Shown here: piece by piece, positions 35,138 to 42,974 of the stretch
Layout: every line of letters begins with the position of its first letter
Numbering within the stretch: the stretch's first letter is position 1
Origin: Oceanidesulfovibrio marinus
Lineage (GTDB): Bacteria > Desulfobacterota > Desulfovibrionia > Desulfovibrionales > Desulfovibrionaceae
NCBI RefSeq assembly: GCF_013085545.1
Contig: NZ_CP039543.1
Coordinates: 1,984,001-2,048,000 of the forward strand
Length of the DNA stretch: 64,000 bases
Direction of reading: 5' to 3'
The notes under the pieces: generated by a model
The model's database searches: none
Told to the model about the DNA's origin: nothing
The model's input: only the letters and a program-made list of their open reading frames with translations
Translations under genes and position numbers: made by a program

Positions 35138-36064
35138 GTGAATATCCTGATTACAACGTCCAGCTTTGGCGCGGCAGACAGCGCCCCCTTGAACCGCCTG
35201 CGCAAACGCGGCTTCGAGGTCGTGCTCAACCCATACGGCAGGAAGCTCATCGAGGCGGAGGCGCTCGAACTCATCCGGGAGCACGATCCTGTCGGCATCA
35301 TCGCCGGGGTGGAGCCCCTGACCCACGACGTCATGGCCGCCGCCGGGCAGCTGAAGGTGATCTCCCGCGCCGGCATCGGTATGGACTCCGTGGACGTGGC
35401 CGCCGCGGCCGAGCTGGGCATTGCCGTGCGCAACACGCCGGACGCCCCAACCCAGGCCGTGGCCGAGCTGACCCTGTGCATGATCCTGACCCTGCTGCGC
35501 AAGGTGAGCCTTTCCGACGCCGGCATCCGACGCGGGGAGTGGGTGCGGCCCATGGGCAACCTGCTGGCCGGCAGGACCGTGGGGCTGGTGGGGTGCGGCC
35601 GCGTCGGAATGCGTCTTTCCGCGCTCCTCGAACCGTTCGGATGCGCGATCATTGGCACCGATCCATGCCCGTCCGACTCTGCGTGTTTCCCGCTCACACC
35701 GCTTTCCGAGCTGCTGGAGCGCTCGCACATCGTCTCGCTGCATCTGCCCTACTCGGCCGACGTCCACCACCTTATCGACGCACCGGCCCTGGCGCGCATG
35801 CGCTCGGACGCCATTCTGATAAACACATCCCGCGGCGGCCTGGTGGACGAGCAGGCCCTGGCTCAAGCGCTTTCGGAAGAACGCATCGCCGGAGCCGGCA
35901 TCGACTGCTACGAGTCCGAGCCCTACGACGGACCGCTGCGCGACCTGCCCAATACCCTGCTCACCGGCCATATCGGCTCCTACGCGCAGGAGGCCCGCAT
36001 CCTCATGGAGCACCAAGCCGTGGACAACCTCATTGAAGCGTTGGAGATCGCCGGTGCCCTCTGA
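35138..36064 (+). CDS. D-isomer-specific 2-hydroxyacid dehydrogenase
   Basis: 308 residues. NAD motif GLVGCGRVG, then STSRGG-type NTSRGGLVDE, GIDCYESEP, and HIGSYAQEA containing the catalytic His. SerA/phosphoglycerate dehydrogenase-like core without ACT domain. GTG at 35138 with AAGG about 8 nt upstream. It follows the CysC-like gene by 21 bp and overlaps the epimerase gene by 11 bp. In this cluster it probably oxidises or reduces a sugar-acid intermediate; serine synthesis is less likely. Confidence 0.85.
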   Translation: MNILITTSSFGAADSAPLNRLRKRGFEVVLNPYGRKLIEAEALELIREHDPVGIIAGVEPLTHDVMAAAGQLKVISRAGIGMDSVDVAAAAELGIAVRNTPDAPTQAVAELTLCMILTLLRKVSLSDAGIRRGEWVRPMGNLLAGRTVGLVGCGRVGMRLSALLEPFGCAIIGTDPCPSDSACFPLTPLSELLERSHIVSLHLPYSADVHHLIDAPALARMRSDAILINTSRGGLVDEQALAQALSEERIAGAGIDCYESEPYDGPLRDLPNTLLTGHIGSYAQEARILMEHQAVDNLIEALEIAGAL

Positions 36065-36977
36065 TTCTGTCCAGGATTCTGGACACCAGGACCGCCCGCG
36101 CACCCTGGTCACGGGCGGGGCCGGCTTTCTGGGCAGCCACGTGGCCGACGCCCTGAGCGAGGCCGGGCACGAAGTCACCATCTTCGACGCCGTGGAGTCC
36201 CCCTACCTGCGGCCGGATCAGCGCATGGCCACGGGCGACATCCTCGACGCCGAGCTCGTGGGCTCCATCGCCCAGGACATGGACTACGTCTATCATTTCG
36301 CCGGAATAGCCGACATCGACGAGTGCGAGACCAAGCCGTCCCAGGTCGCCGAGATCAACATTCTGGGCACGGTCCGGCTGCTGGAGGCGTGCACGCGGAT
36401 CAAGCGCTTCGTCTTTGCCAGCTCGGCCTATGTGTACAGTGCTGCCGGCTCCTTCTACCGCTCCAGCAAGCAGGCGTGCGAGCTGTTCATCGAGGACTTT
36501 CACGAGCAGCGCGGCCTGCCCTACACCATCCTGCGCTACGGCTCACTATACGGAACCCGCGCCGACGAACGGAACTCCATCCACCGTCTGCTGCGACATG
36601 CCCTGCGCGACAAGTGCATCAGCTACCGCGGCACGGGCGAGGAAGTGCGCGAGTACATCCACGTGGAGGACGCGGCGCGCATCAGCGTGCAGATCCTTGA
36701 TGCGGCTTTCGAGAACGAACGCGTCATGCTCACCGGCACGGAGAAGATGCGCTACGCCGAGCTCCTGCACATGGTTCGCGAGATGCTGCACGGCGATGTG
36801 GCCATCGACATGCAGCCCTCCAACCGCAAGGCGCACTACACGCTCACCCCGTACAACTTCAGCCCCAAGCCCGGGAAAAAGCTCACGGCCAACCCGCACA
36901 TAGACATGGGCCAGGGCCTGTTGCAATGCATGGCCGAAATATATGAAAATCTGCTCAAGGAGAACGGCGGTTCATGA
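36054..36977 (+). CDS. NAD-dependent epimerase/dehydratase (extended SDR)
   Basis: 307 residues. NAD motif TLVTGGAGFLGSH, VYHFAGIADIDEC, FASSAYVYS and the catalytic YRSSK, then REYIHVEDAA. Typical nucleotide-sugar epimerase or dehydratase. GTG at 36054 has GGAG 7 nt upstream and lies inside the previous gene. The next gene starts in an ATGA overlap at its end, so the group is translationally coupled. Sugar unknown. Confidence 0.88.
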   Translation: MPSDSVQDSGHQDRPRTLVTGGAGFLGSHVADALSEAGHEVTIFDAVESPYLRPDQRMATGDILDAELVGSIAQDMDYVYHFAGIADIDECETKPSQVAEINILGTVRLLEACTRIKRFVFASSAYVYSAAGSFYRSSKQACELFIEDFHEQRGLPYTILRYGSLYGTRADERNSIHRLLRHALRDKCISYRGTGEEVREYIHVEDAARISVQILDAAFENERVMLTGTEKMRYAELLHMVREMLHGDVAIDMQPSNRKAHYTLTPYNFSPKPGKKLTANPHIDMGQGLLQCMAEIYENLLKENGGS

Positions 36978-37624
36978 CCTATATTCTTCCTCCGGACGCC
37001 CAAGCCGTTTTTTTCGATTTCGACGGCGTCATTCTCGACACCGTTCATGTGAAAACCGAGGCCTTCGCCACTCTCTTCCGCCCGTACGGGCCGGACGTGG
37101 AGCGCGAGGTGGTGCACTTCCAGATGGAGCACGGCGGATTGTCGCGCTTCATTAAGTTCCGCCACGCCATTGAGAACATCCTGGGCGAGACAGCCACAGA
37201 GGAACGGCTGGCCGAGCTGGGCCAACAGTTCGCCGACCTCGTCTACGACTCCGTGCTGGAGGCCTCGTTCATGCCCGGCGCCAAGGAGACGCTGGACGCC
37301 CTGCACGGCGCGCTGCCAATGTACGTAGTCTCTGGCACTCCGGAAGAGGAGCTCCTGCGCATCGTGCGGGCGCGCAAGCTGGATGGATACTTTGCCGCGG
37401 TGCTCGGCTCGCCCAGGCCCAAGCCGGAGATCGTGATGGACGAGCTGACTCGCGCGGGATTCACAGCCGCCCGCAGCCTCTTTGTGGGAGACGCCAGCAC
37501 GGATTACGACACGGCCCGCGCCGTGGCCATGCCCTTCCTGGGCATTGTACCGGCGGGCGCCCCTTCGCCCTTTCCGCAAAGCACGGCCATTTCACCGCGT
37601 GTGGCTATCCGCACGGCGGGCTGA
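36974..37624 (+). CDS. HAD-family phosphatase
   Basis: 216 residues. Motif I DFDGVILDT (nucleophile and acid Asp), motif II VVSGT, motif III PKPEI, motif IV GDASTDYDTA. A helical cap sits between motif I and II as in phosphoglycolate phosphatase-like HADs. Starts in an ATGA overlap with the epimerase. Probably removes a phosphate from a sugar or sugar-acid intermediate of the cluster. Confidence 0.88.
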   Translation: MTYILPPDAQAVFFDFDGVILDTVHVKTEAFATLFRPYGPDVEREVVHFQMEHGGLSRFIKFRHAIENILGETATEERLAELGQQFADLVYDSVLEASFMPGAKETLDALHGALPMYVVSGTPEEELLRIVRARKLDGYFAAVLGSPRPKPEIVMDELTRAGFTAARSLFVGDASTDYDTARAVAMPFLGIVPAGAPSPFPQSTAISPRVAIRTAG

Positions 37625-37740
37625 CGCCTGCCGCCTGTCCACAATCAAGGGCAACCGCGGGGAGGCCCATCGCCTTACGGCGCGCCCATGCGTCCAGAAT
37701 TTTGGACAGCCGACAACCCACCAATTCTTGCTACGGCGTT

Positions 37741-38523
37741 CTACTCCGCGTCCGCGATGCCCTGACGAATGCGCGTCATCCCGTCTGAACAGGCGTTGGC
37801 CAGGAAGGTGATGTCCAGACCGCAGGCGATGAAGCCATAGCCGTCCCTGATGTACCTGGCCACGGCGGCCGGGTCCGGCTGCACCACGTGGATGCCGGAG
37901 ACAATGCCTTTCGCCCGGCAGGTGGTATGGATGCGGCTGATAGCCGCAATCACGTCCGGGTGGTCGAACTGCGCCGTCAGCCCCATGGACGCGCTCAGGT
38001 CGTACGGGCCGATGAACACGGCGTCCACGCCGGGAACGGCAATGATTTCATCGAGATTGGTCACGGCGTCCACATGCTCCGCCTGCACGCAGACAAAGGT
38101 GGCGTCGTTGTCCGCGGCCACGCCCTCGGCAATGGCCGTGCCATAGCCGTTGGCGCGGCAGTAGCCCACACCGCGGCGGCCGAACGGCGGGTACTTCACC
38201 GCCGCGACCACTTCCTCTGCCTGGGCGCGGGTGTTGACCATGGGCGCGATCACGCCGACGGCTCCGGCGTCCATATAGCGCTTGATCTCGGCGTAGCCTG
38301 TATGCGGCAGGCGCACCAGCGGCGCGCAGGCCGGGTTGCCCGAGGCGATGGCCTGGATCAGCGAGAAGGTCTGGGGCACGTCCACCGGCGAGTGCTCGGC
38401 ATCGACGGCCAGGAAGTCGAACCCGACGCGGGCCATGATCTCAGCGCATACCGGGCTGCCTGTGTTCACAAAGGAGCCTACGACATGGCCACGTGATGCA
38501 ATACCTGCCTTGAGCGATTCCAT
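37741..38523 (-). CDS. HpcH/HpaI family aldolase
   Basis: 260 residues. Family blocks: DFLAVDAEHSPVD, PLVRLPHTGYAEIKRYMD, APMVNTRAQAEEVV, VDAVFIGPYDLSASMG. These enzymes cleave or form 2-keto-3-deoxy acids with a divalent metal. ATG at 38523 with GGGAG upstream; the longer frame upstream runs through the next gene and is not real. It is on the opposite strand to the cluster, converging with the HAD gene, but lies inside it and would suit making or breaking a keto-acid sugar. Confidence 0.9.
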   Translation of the reverse strand: MESLKAGIASRGHVVGSFVNTGSPVCAEIMARVGFDFLAVDAEHSPVDVPQTFSLIQAIASGNPACAPLVRLPHTGYAEIKRYMDAGAVGVIAPMVNTRAQAEEVVAAVKYPPFGRRGVGYCRANGYGTAIAEGVAADNDATFVCVQAEHVDAVTNLDEIIAVPGVDAVFIGPYDLSASMGLTAQFDHPDVIAAISRIHTTCRAKGIVSGIHVVQPDPAAVARYIRDGYGFIACGLDITFLANACSDGMTRIRQGIADAE

Positions 38524-38679
38524 GATTCTCCCTGTGAGGCTGATGACGACACTCCGTGTATGGACAGAAGAGCCATACGATGCTTTGACTGCCCTGCCGC
38601 CGCATCGTATCATGCCTCGTTTTTGTTGAATGTATCGTACCAGCGTCCTTGAATGTTTCGCAAGCACACGAGCCACCCC

Positions 38680-39363
38680 ATGACCACAGTCACCGCCCTG
38701 CTGCCCATGAAGGCGCACTCCGAACGCGTGCCCGGCAAGAACACCCGCGTCATTGTGGGCCGCCCCCTGTTCCATTGGGTCCTTTCCGCCCTGCTGGCGT
38801 CGCCGCATATCTCCCGAGTCGTCATCAATACGGATAGTGAACCCATTGCGCAAGACGCCGCAGGTATATCTGAACACGTGCACATACATGTACGCCCAGC
38901 AGAGCTGTGCGGCGATGATGTATCCATGAACCGGATCATCGCCCATGACGTCGCGCTTCTCGGCGAGGGGCACTATCTGCAGGCCCACGCAACCTCGCCG
39001 CTTCTCACGCCGGAGACCATCAGCCGCGCCGTGGCGCAGTACTTCGCAGCTTTGTCCGGACACGACAGCCTGTTCGGCGTCACGCGGCTGCAGACACGGC
39101 TCTACAGCGCCGGCGGCAGCCCCATGAACCACGATCCCGCCACATTGCTGCGGACCCAGGATCTGGAGCCGGTGTTCGAGGAGAACTCCTCACTCTACCT
39201 GTTTTCCGCGGAAGGATTCCGCCGCGCCAACGACAATCGCATCGGCACGAGTGCGGCCATGTTCGAGGTGGGCAGAATCGAGGCCGTGGACATCGATGAT
39301 GAGGCTGACTGGATACTGGCCGAGACGCTTCTGGAAATGCGGCGGCGGGGCGATATCGCATGA
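38680..39363 (+). CDS. CMP-sugar synthetase-like cytidylyltransferase (NeuA/KdsB type)
   Basis: 227 residues from ATG 38680 (an ATG at 38653 is possible; both lack a clear SD). The nucleotide-binding start ALLPMKAHSERVPGKN is a variant of the IPARGGSKRIPGKN signature of acylneuraminate cytidylyltransferases. VVINTDSEPIA and LQAHATSPLLTPETI follow the family. It would activate a keto-acid sugar as CMP-sugar. A short ATGA overlap couples it to the DUF115 gene. Confidence 0.8.
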   Translation: MTTVTALLPMKAHSERVPGKNTRVIVGRPLFHWVLSALLASPHISRVVINTDSEPIAQDAAGISEHVHIHVRPAELCGDDVSMNRIIAHDVALLGEGHYLQAHATSPLLTPETISRAVAQYFAALSGHDSLFGVTRLQTRLYSAGGSPMNHDPATLLRTQDLEPVFEENSSLYLFSAEGFRRANDNRIGTSAAMFEVGRIEAVDIDDEADWILAETLLEMRRRGDIA

Positions 39364-40151
39364 GCACCGCCGGAACCATCAACCCCTACCGCATCGCATG
39401 GCGTCTGGTCCGGCGCCGGCTCGCATGGGACATCAACCCGCTGTCATGGAAGAGCCGTGCTTGTCTCGGCCGGCTGCGGAACACCCATGCCGGCCGCAAG
39501 GCCCTGGTGCTCTGCAACGGCCCCAGCCTCAACGCTGTGGACTTTGACGCGGTGCGCGAGAGCGGCGTGTTCGCCTTCGGCCTCAACAAGATCAACCTGC
39601 TGTTTTCCCGCACGGATTTCCGACCGCACGCCATTGTCTCGGTCAACCCGTTGGTGATGGAGCAGAACGCGCCATTCTTCAACGAGACGTCCATCCCCCT
39701 GTTTCTGGATCGGGCCGGCAGGCAGTGGGTGCGCCCGCGCCAGGGCGTGGTCTATCTGCACTCCTGCCCGGAACAAGGGCTCTTTGCACAGGACTGCCGC
39801 CTGTCCATCAACCAGGGGTACACGGTGACGTACGTGGCGTTGCAGCTTGCTTTCCACATGGGATTTCAAGATGTTGCGCTCGTCGGCTGCGACCACAGCT
39901 TCTCAGCGCAGGGACGGCCCAATCAGGAAGTCCTCTCCAACAAACCGGACACCAACCATTTCGATCCGCACTACTTCGGCGCCGGTCTGCGCTGGAACCT
40001 GCCGGACCTCGCAGCCTCGGAGTATCATTACGAAATCGCGCGCACCACCTATGCGGACGCAGGACGACGCATCGTGAATTGCACAGACGGCGGTCGCCTT
40101 GAGGTGTTCGAGCGCATGCCCCTCGATGTGTTTCTTGGTGGAGGGGTGTAG
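39360..40151 (+). CDS. DUF115 (MptE/Maf-like) protein
   Basis: 263 residues. ALVLCNGPSLNAVDF (GPSL loop) and VALVGCDHSFS are the marks of DUF115, found in flagellar Maf proteins and in surface-glycan clusters. Coupled by ATGA to the CMP-sugar synthetase-like gene, so it may transfer or handle that sugar. No membrane segment. Last intact gene of the cluster. Confidence 0.75.
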   Translation: MSTAGTINPYRIAWRLVRRRLAWDINPLSWKSRACLGRLRNTHAGRKALVLCNGPSLNAVDFDAVRESGVFAFGLNKINLLFSRTDFRPHAIVSVNPLVMEQNAPFFNETSIPLFLDRAGRQWVRPRQGVVYLHSCPEQGLFAQDCRLSINQGYTVTYVALQLAFHMGFQDVALVGCDHSFSAQGRPNQEVLSNKPDTNHFDPHYFGAGLRWNLPDLAASEYHYEIARTTYADAGRRIVNCTDGGRLEVFERMPLDVFLGGGV

Positions 40152-40185
40152 TACTTTGCCCTATAGTACATCGTCGATGCGCGGT

Positions 40186-40350
40186 TCACATATCCGGACC
40201 GGATTGCCGAACCTCGTTTTCCGTATACCACGCATACGCTTGGGCCAGTCCCTCCCGCAGATCAATACCGGCCTTCCAGCCGATGGATGTAAGCTTGCTC
40301 ACATCCAGCAGCTTGCGTGGCGTTCCGTCCGGTTTTTCAACGTCAAATCG
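40186..40350 (-). pseudogene. C-terminal remnant of GDP-L-fucose synthase
   Basis: On the minus strand, reading from 40350 down to a TGA at 40188-40186, the frame gives FDVEKPDGTPRKLLDVSKL and then IGWKAGIDLREGL, which matches the C-terminal end of GDP-L-fucose synthase (WcaG/Fcl). Upstream of 40350 the similarity stops and no start codon or catalytic part exists. The fragment lies 34 bp after the DUF115 gene. The rest of the spacer (40351-40620) is AT-rich, with a GTTTCG/CGAAAC hairpin at about 40472-40491 and no gene. Confidence 0.75.
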
Positions 40351-40620
40351 GACACACCAAATCCGCCCTTTCCGCCTCCCCCCCTTCTGTACATATTGTG
40401 TAATTATCCGCTGTTTTTTATCCGTTCCCCTTGTGATGCCGATTTATTTGGATATACTACCCGTGAAATGAGGAGTTTCGCCTCGCCGCGAAACCGCACC
40501 CGGATCGTTGCAGAGCGTGTCCGTTCGGAGTGCGGTTTCCTGTCTTCCGGCGTCCTCCTCGCCCAGGCAATGCAGGCGTTCACGATCTGTTTTTTTGAAC
40601 CCATATCCGGAGGCACTACC

Positions 40621-41058
40621 ATGCGTATGCGCTATGTTCTTTTGATTGTTGCCGCGTTGACTCTTCTCCTCGCGGCCGGCTGCGGCGGCGGAGACAAGGA
40701 GCCCGCGGAGAACGCAACCGAGGGCAAGGTTCTCTTCAAGTCCGAGGACGTCCAGGTGGACCGCGCCGACGTGGAAAAAGAATACCACGAGCAACTGGCC
40801 GCGATGGAAGAGAAGCTGAAGAACATCAAAGAAGAGATGAAAGACGCTTCCGAACAGGTTTCCGCCACCTACGAGGAGCAGGTCGCCGAGCTGGAGGAAT
40901 CCCTCAACAGCACCAAGTCCAAGCTCGAAGAGCTCAAGACCTCTGCCGCGGAGTCGTATGAATCCCTGAAGACCGAGATGAAGGACAATCTCGACAAGCT
41001 GAGCAAATCCATCGACGAGATGACCGAAAACCTGAAGAAGGAAATGAGCTCCTCCTAA
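40621..41058 (+). CDS. Small coiled-coil lipoprotein
   Basis: 145 residues. Lipoprotein signal ending LLAAGC (Cys about 21), then a charged helical region with heptads through residues 55-145 (Glu/Lys rich, EEKLKNIKEEMKDA and similar), so a rod-like periplasmic protein. GGAGG lies 7 nt before ATG 40621. No enzyme motif. Could be a structural envelope lipoprotein. Confidence 0.75.
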   Translation: MRMRYVLLIVAALTLLLAAGCGGGDKEPAENATEGKVLFKSEDVQVDRADVEKEYHEQLAAMEEKLKNIKEEMKDASEQVSATYEEQVAELEESLNSTKSKLEELKTSAAESYESLKTEMKDNLDKLSKSIDEMTENLKKEMSSS

Positions 41059-41261
41059 GCTCCCGTCGCTCTTTGCTTTGACTCTTCCCGGCCACCCGGG
41101 AGCCTCGCAACATGCGCGACGGCTCCCGGTGTCGGCCCCATTCCGACATCACCTTAGGCCGTACTCCTATAGCGACATGACGCACTGCGTCCTAATCTCG
41201 GTACGATATCGTTCATTTCTTTGTGCCCCAGCAACAGACGAACCGAGACAGGAGTCTGCCC

Positions 41262-41651
41262 ATGCGCATTACAATTTTTCTTTCCGTTCTCGTCATGCTT
41301 GCGGCGCTGCTTGCCGCCGGGTGCTCGGACGAGGATAAGAAGCCTGCCGAGGAGTACACCACAAAAAGCGAGACCGAGTACTACGCGGACCAGCCCAACG
41401 GCACGGACACGACCCAGGAGAATGCGTCCGAGCCCATGAAGCAGGAGGTGACCCCCGTGAAACCCGGCACGACCGGCGAGCAGAACATGTCTGAAGGCAA
41501 CATGACCGAAGGCGGCATGATGCACGAAGGCAATATGACTGAAGGCGGGGGAATGATGGGCAACGACGGCGGCGGTATGATGCACGAGGAGCAAGGCGGC
41601 CAGAGCGGCGCCGGAGGGCAGAACAGCTCCAATACCACAACAGATATCTGA
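41262..41651 (+). CDS. Small lipoprotein with Met/Gly/Glu repeats
   Basis: 129 residues. Lipoprotein signal ending LLAAGC; the mature part is disordered and low complexity. Between about 75 and 115 there are repeats of NM(S/T)EG and GGMMHE type. AGGAG lies 7 nt before ATG 41262. Met/His/Glu-rich repeats recall metal-binding envelope proteins, but this is only a suggestion. Followed by a strong terminator. Confidence 0.7.
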   Translation: MRITIFLSVLVMLAALLAAGCSDEDKKPAEEYTTKSETEYYADQPNGTDTTQENASEPMKQEVTPVKPGTTGEQNMSEGNMTEGGMMHEGNMTEGGGMMGNDGGGMMHEEQGGQSGAGGQNSSNTTTDI

Positions 41652-41676
41652 CGGCCGCACGGCCCGTTGAGACAGC

Positions 41677-41714
41677 AAAAGCCCGCACCGGCGCATCAGC
41701 CGGAGCGGGCTTTT
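41677..41714. terminator. Bidirectional terminator between the lipoprotein gene and the 25-aa gene
   Basis: AAAAGCCCGCaCCGGC / GCCGGaGCGGGCTTTT, 15 pairs around one A-A mismatch with a 6-nt loop, T run on both strands. Confidence 0.9.
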
Positions 41715-41752
41715 TCAATCTGAAACGACAGCAAGAACGCCGCGAACGGGCG

Positions 41753-41830
41753 CTACTTGATGGTCTTTTTGAAGTAGTACAGTACGGAGAGTACGCTGAT
41801 CAGACCCAAAGCAACCCAGAACAGTGCCAT
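41753..41830 (-). CDS. 25-aa single-span membrane protein
   Basis: ATG at 41830 has AGGAG 6 nt upstream. The product begins MALFWVALGL, continues as one hydrophobic segment and ends YYFKKTIK with a positive C-terminus. A terminator lies 39 bp after its stop. Such a compact, well-framed unit is unlikely to be chance. Function unknown; it resembles miniature subunits of membrane complexes. Confidence 0.6.
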   Translation of the reverse strand: MALFWVALGLISVLSVLYYFKKTIK

Positions 41831-42096
41831 TGCGTGCTCCTTTGTTCTACCGGCCGTTTGGGACCGGGAAATTTATCGTCGAGACTCCGGACAGCTCCCC
41901 TTTGCGTAATAACGCACAAGGTGACTTTTCCCTAGCGCATTTGTGCCGGCCTGACAAGCGTCCGCCCGCAGCGGAAGCTGGGCCGGCGGTCGCTCCAGCC
42001 CTTTCGGTTCACTGCGATTTGACACGCTATGCCCTAACGACCTCACGCGGCCGCCCTCCCCCTGGCAAGGCGTACTGCGCTGATGCGAAGCCGCCA

Positions 42097-42819
42097 TCAC
42101 CCAACCGGCCACGGCGCCGTGCCCGCTGCAGCATGGTTCAGCCCGGCAAAGGCGTGCCGCGCCTCCCGCACAAACGCCTCTACCAGTACGGCGTCCTTGC
42201 GGCCATCCGGACCTTCCAGGCCAGTGTGCGCATCCACGGCTGCCGGGCCTACCTGGCGGATTGCCTCGGCCACGTTCTCCAGCCCCAGACCGCCGGCAAG
42301 CATCAACGGAATGCCCGTCTCCCGGGCGATACGCCGGCTCGTTTCCCAGTTATGCACCCGGCCAGTGGCCCCTGTGGCCCCGCTCGCCGGGTCGAAGGTA
42401 TCGGTAATGAATGCATCGACATACGGCGCTGCCGCCCTGGCCTCGCCCAGCAGCTGGCCTTCGCTGGAGCGGCCCACGATGAGGCTCTTGATGATGAAGA
42501 GCTCCGGGCCCAGGGTCCGCAGCCGGGCCAGCCCGGCAGGCAGGATGTCGCCGTGCAGCTGCAGGATGGATGCGCCGATGCGACGCGTCAGGCCAACGGC
42601 CTCGGCCGGGTCGTTCTCGTAGGTGATGCAGGTTGCCGCCATGGCTATGCCTTGCTGCCGAGCCTCCCGGATGATCGCCGCGGCCTCGTCCTCGCCACAG
42701 TCCTCGGCGTGCACGGGCAGCCGCAACGGGAACCCGGCCGCATCCACACCGCACTGAGCCAGCAGCAGCATTTCCGAAATGTCATGCACTCCGGCTGCCT
42801 GCACAAACCCTCGCGTCAT
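42097..42819 (-). CDS. TrpF-like (phosphoribosylanthranilate isomerase family) protein without the catalytic Cys
   Basis: 240 residues. LQLHGD, FITDTFDP, GATGATGRVHNW, LAGGLGLENV and AAVDAHTGLEG match the TrpF barrel. But the N-terminal strand, normally KICG with the catalytic Cys, reads VQAAGVHD, with Ala at that place; the general-acid Asp is kept (ITDT). It may catalyse a related isomerisation or bind a similar phosphosugar. Not in a trp operon. SD GGGG precedes ATG 42819. The ModF-like gene lies 155 bp upstream. Confidence 0.75.
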   Translation of the reverse strand: MTRGFVQAAGVHDISEMLLLAQCGVDAAGFPLRLPVHAEDCGEDEAAAIIREARQQGIAMAATCITYENDPAEAVGLTRRIGASILQLHGDILPAGLARLRTLGPELFIIKSLIVGRSSEGQLLGEARAAAPYVDAFITDTFDPASGATGATGRVHNWETSRRIARETGIPLMLAGGLGLENVAEAIRQVGPAAVDAHTGLEGPDGRKDAVLVEAFVREARHAFAGLNHAAAGTAPWPVG

Positions 42820-42974
42820 CCCTGCCCCTTCATGCCTGCTTTTGCGGGTGATTAGACGGCCGCAACTGCCGACAGTTCTGTCCAGTAAAATAGACCGCTA
42901 CATCTAAGGCCATACTTTAGGAGTTGTCCAAAAATTTAGACGATAGCCCGTCTGCGCCACAGCGTACTGCGCCG

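Noticed and set aside
35138-36064. Calling the dehydrogenase serA
   Set aside because: No ACT domain and a sugar-cluster context; only the family can be supported.
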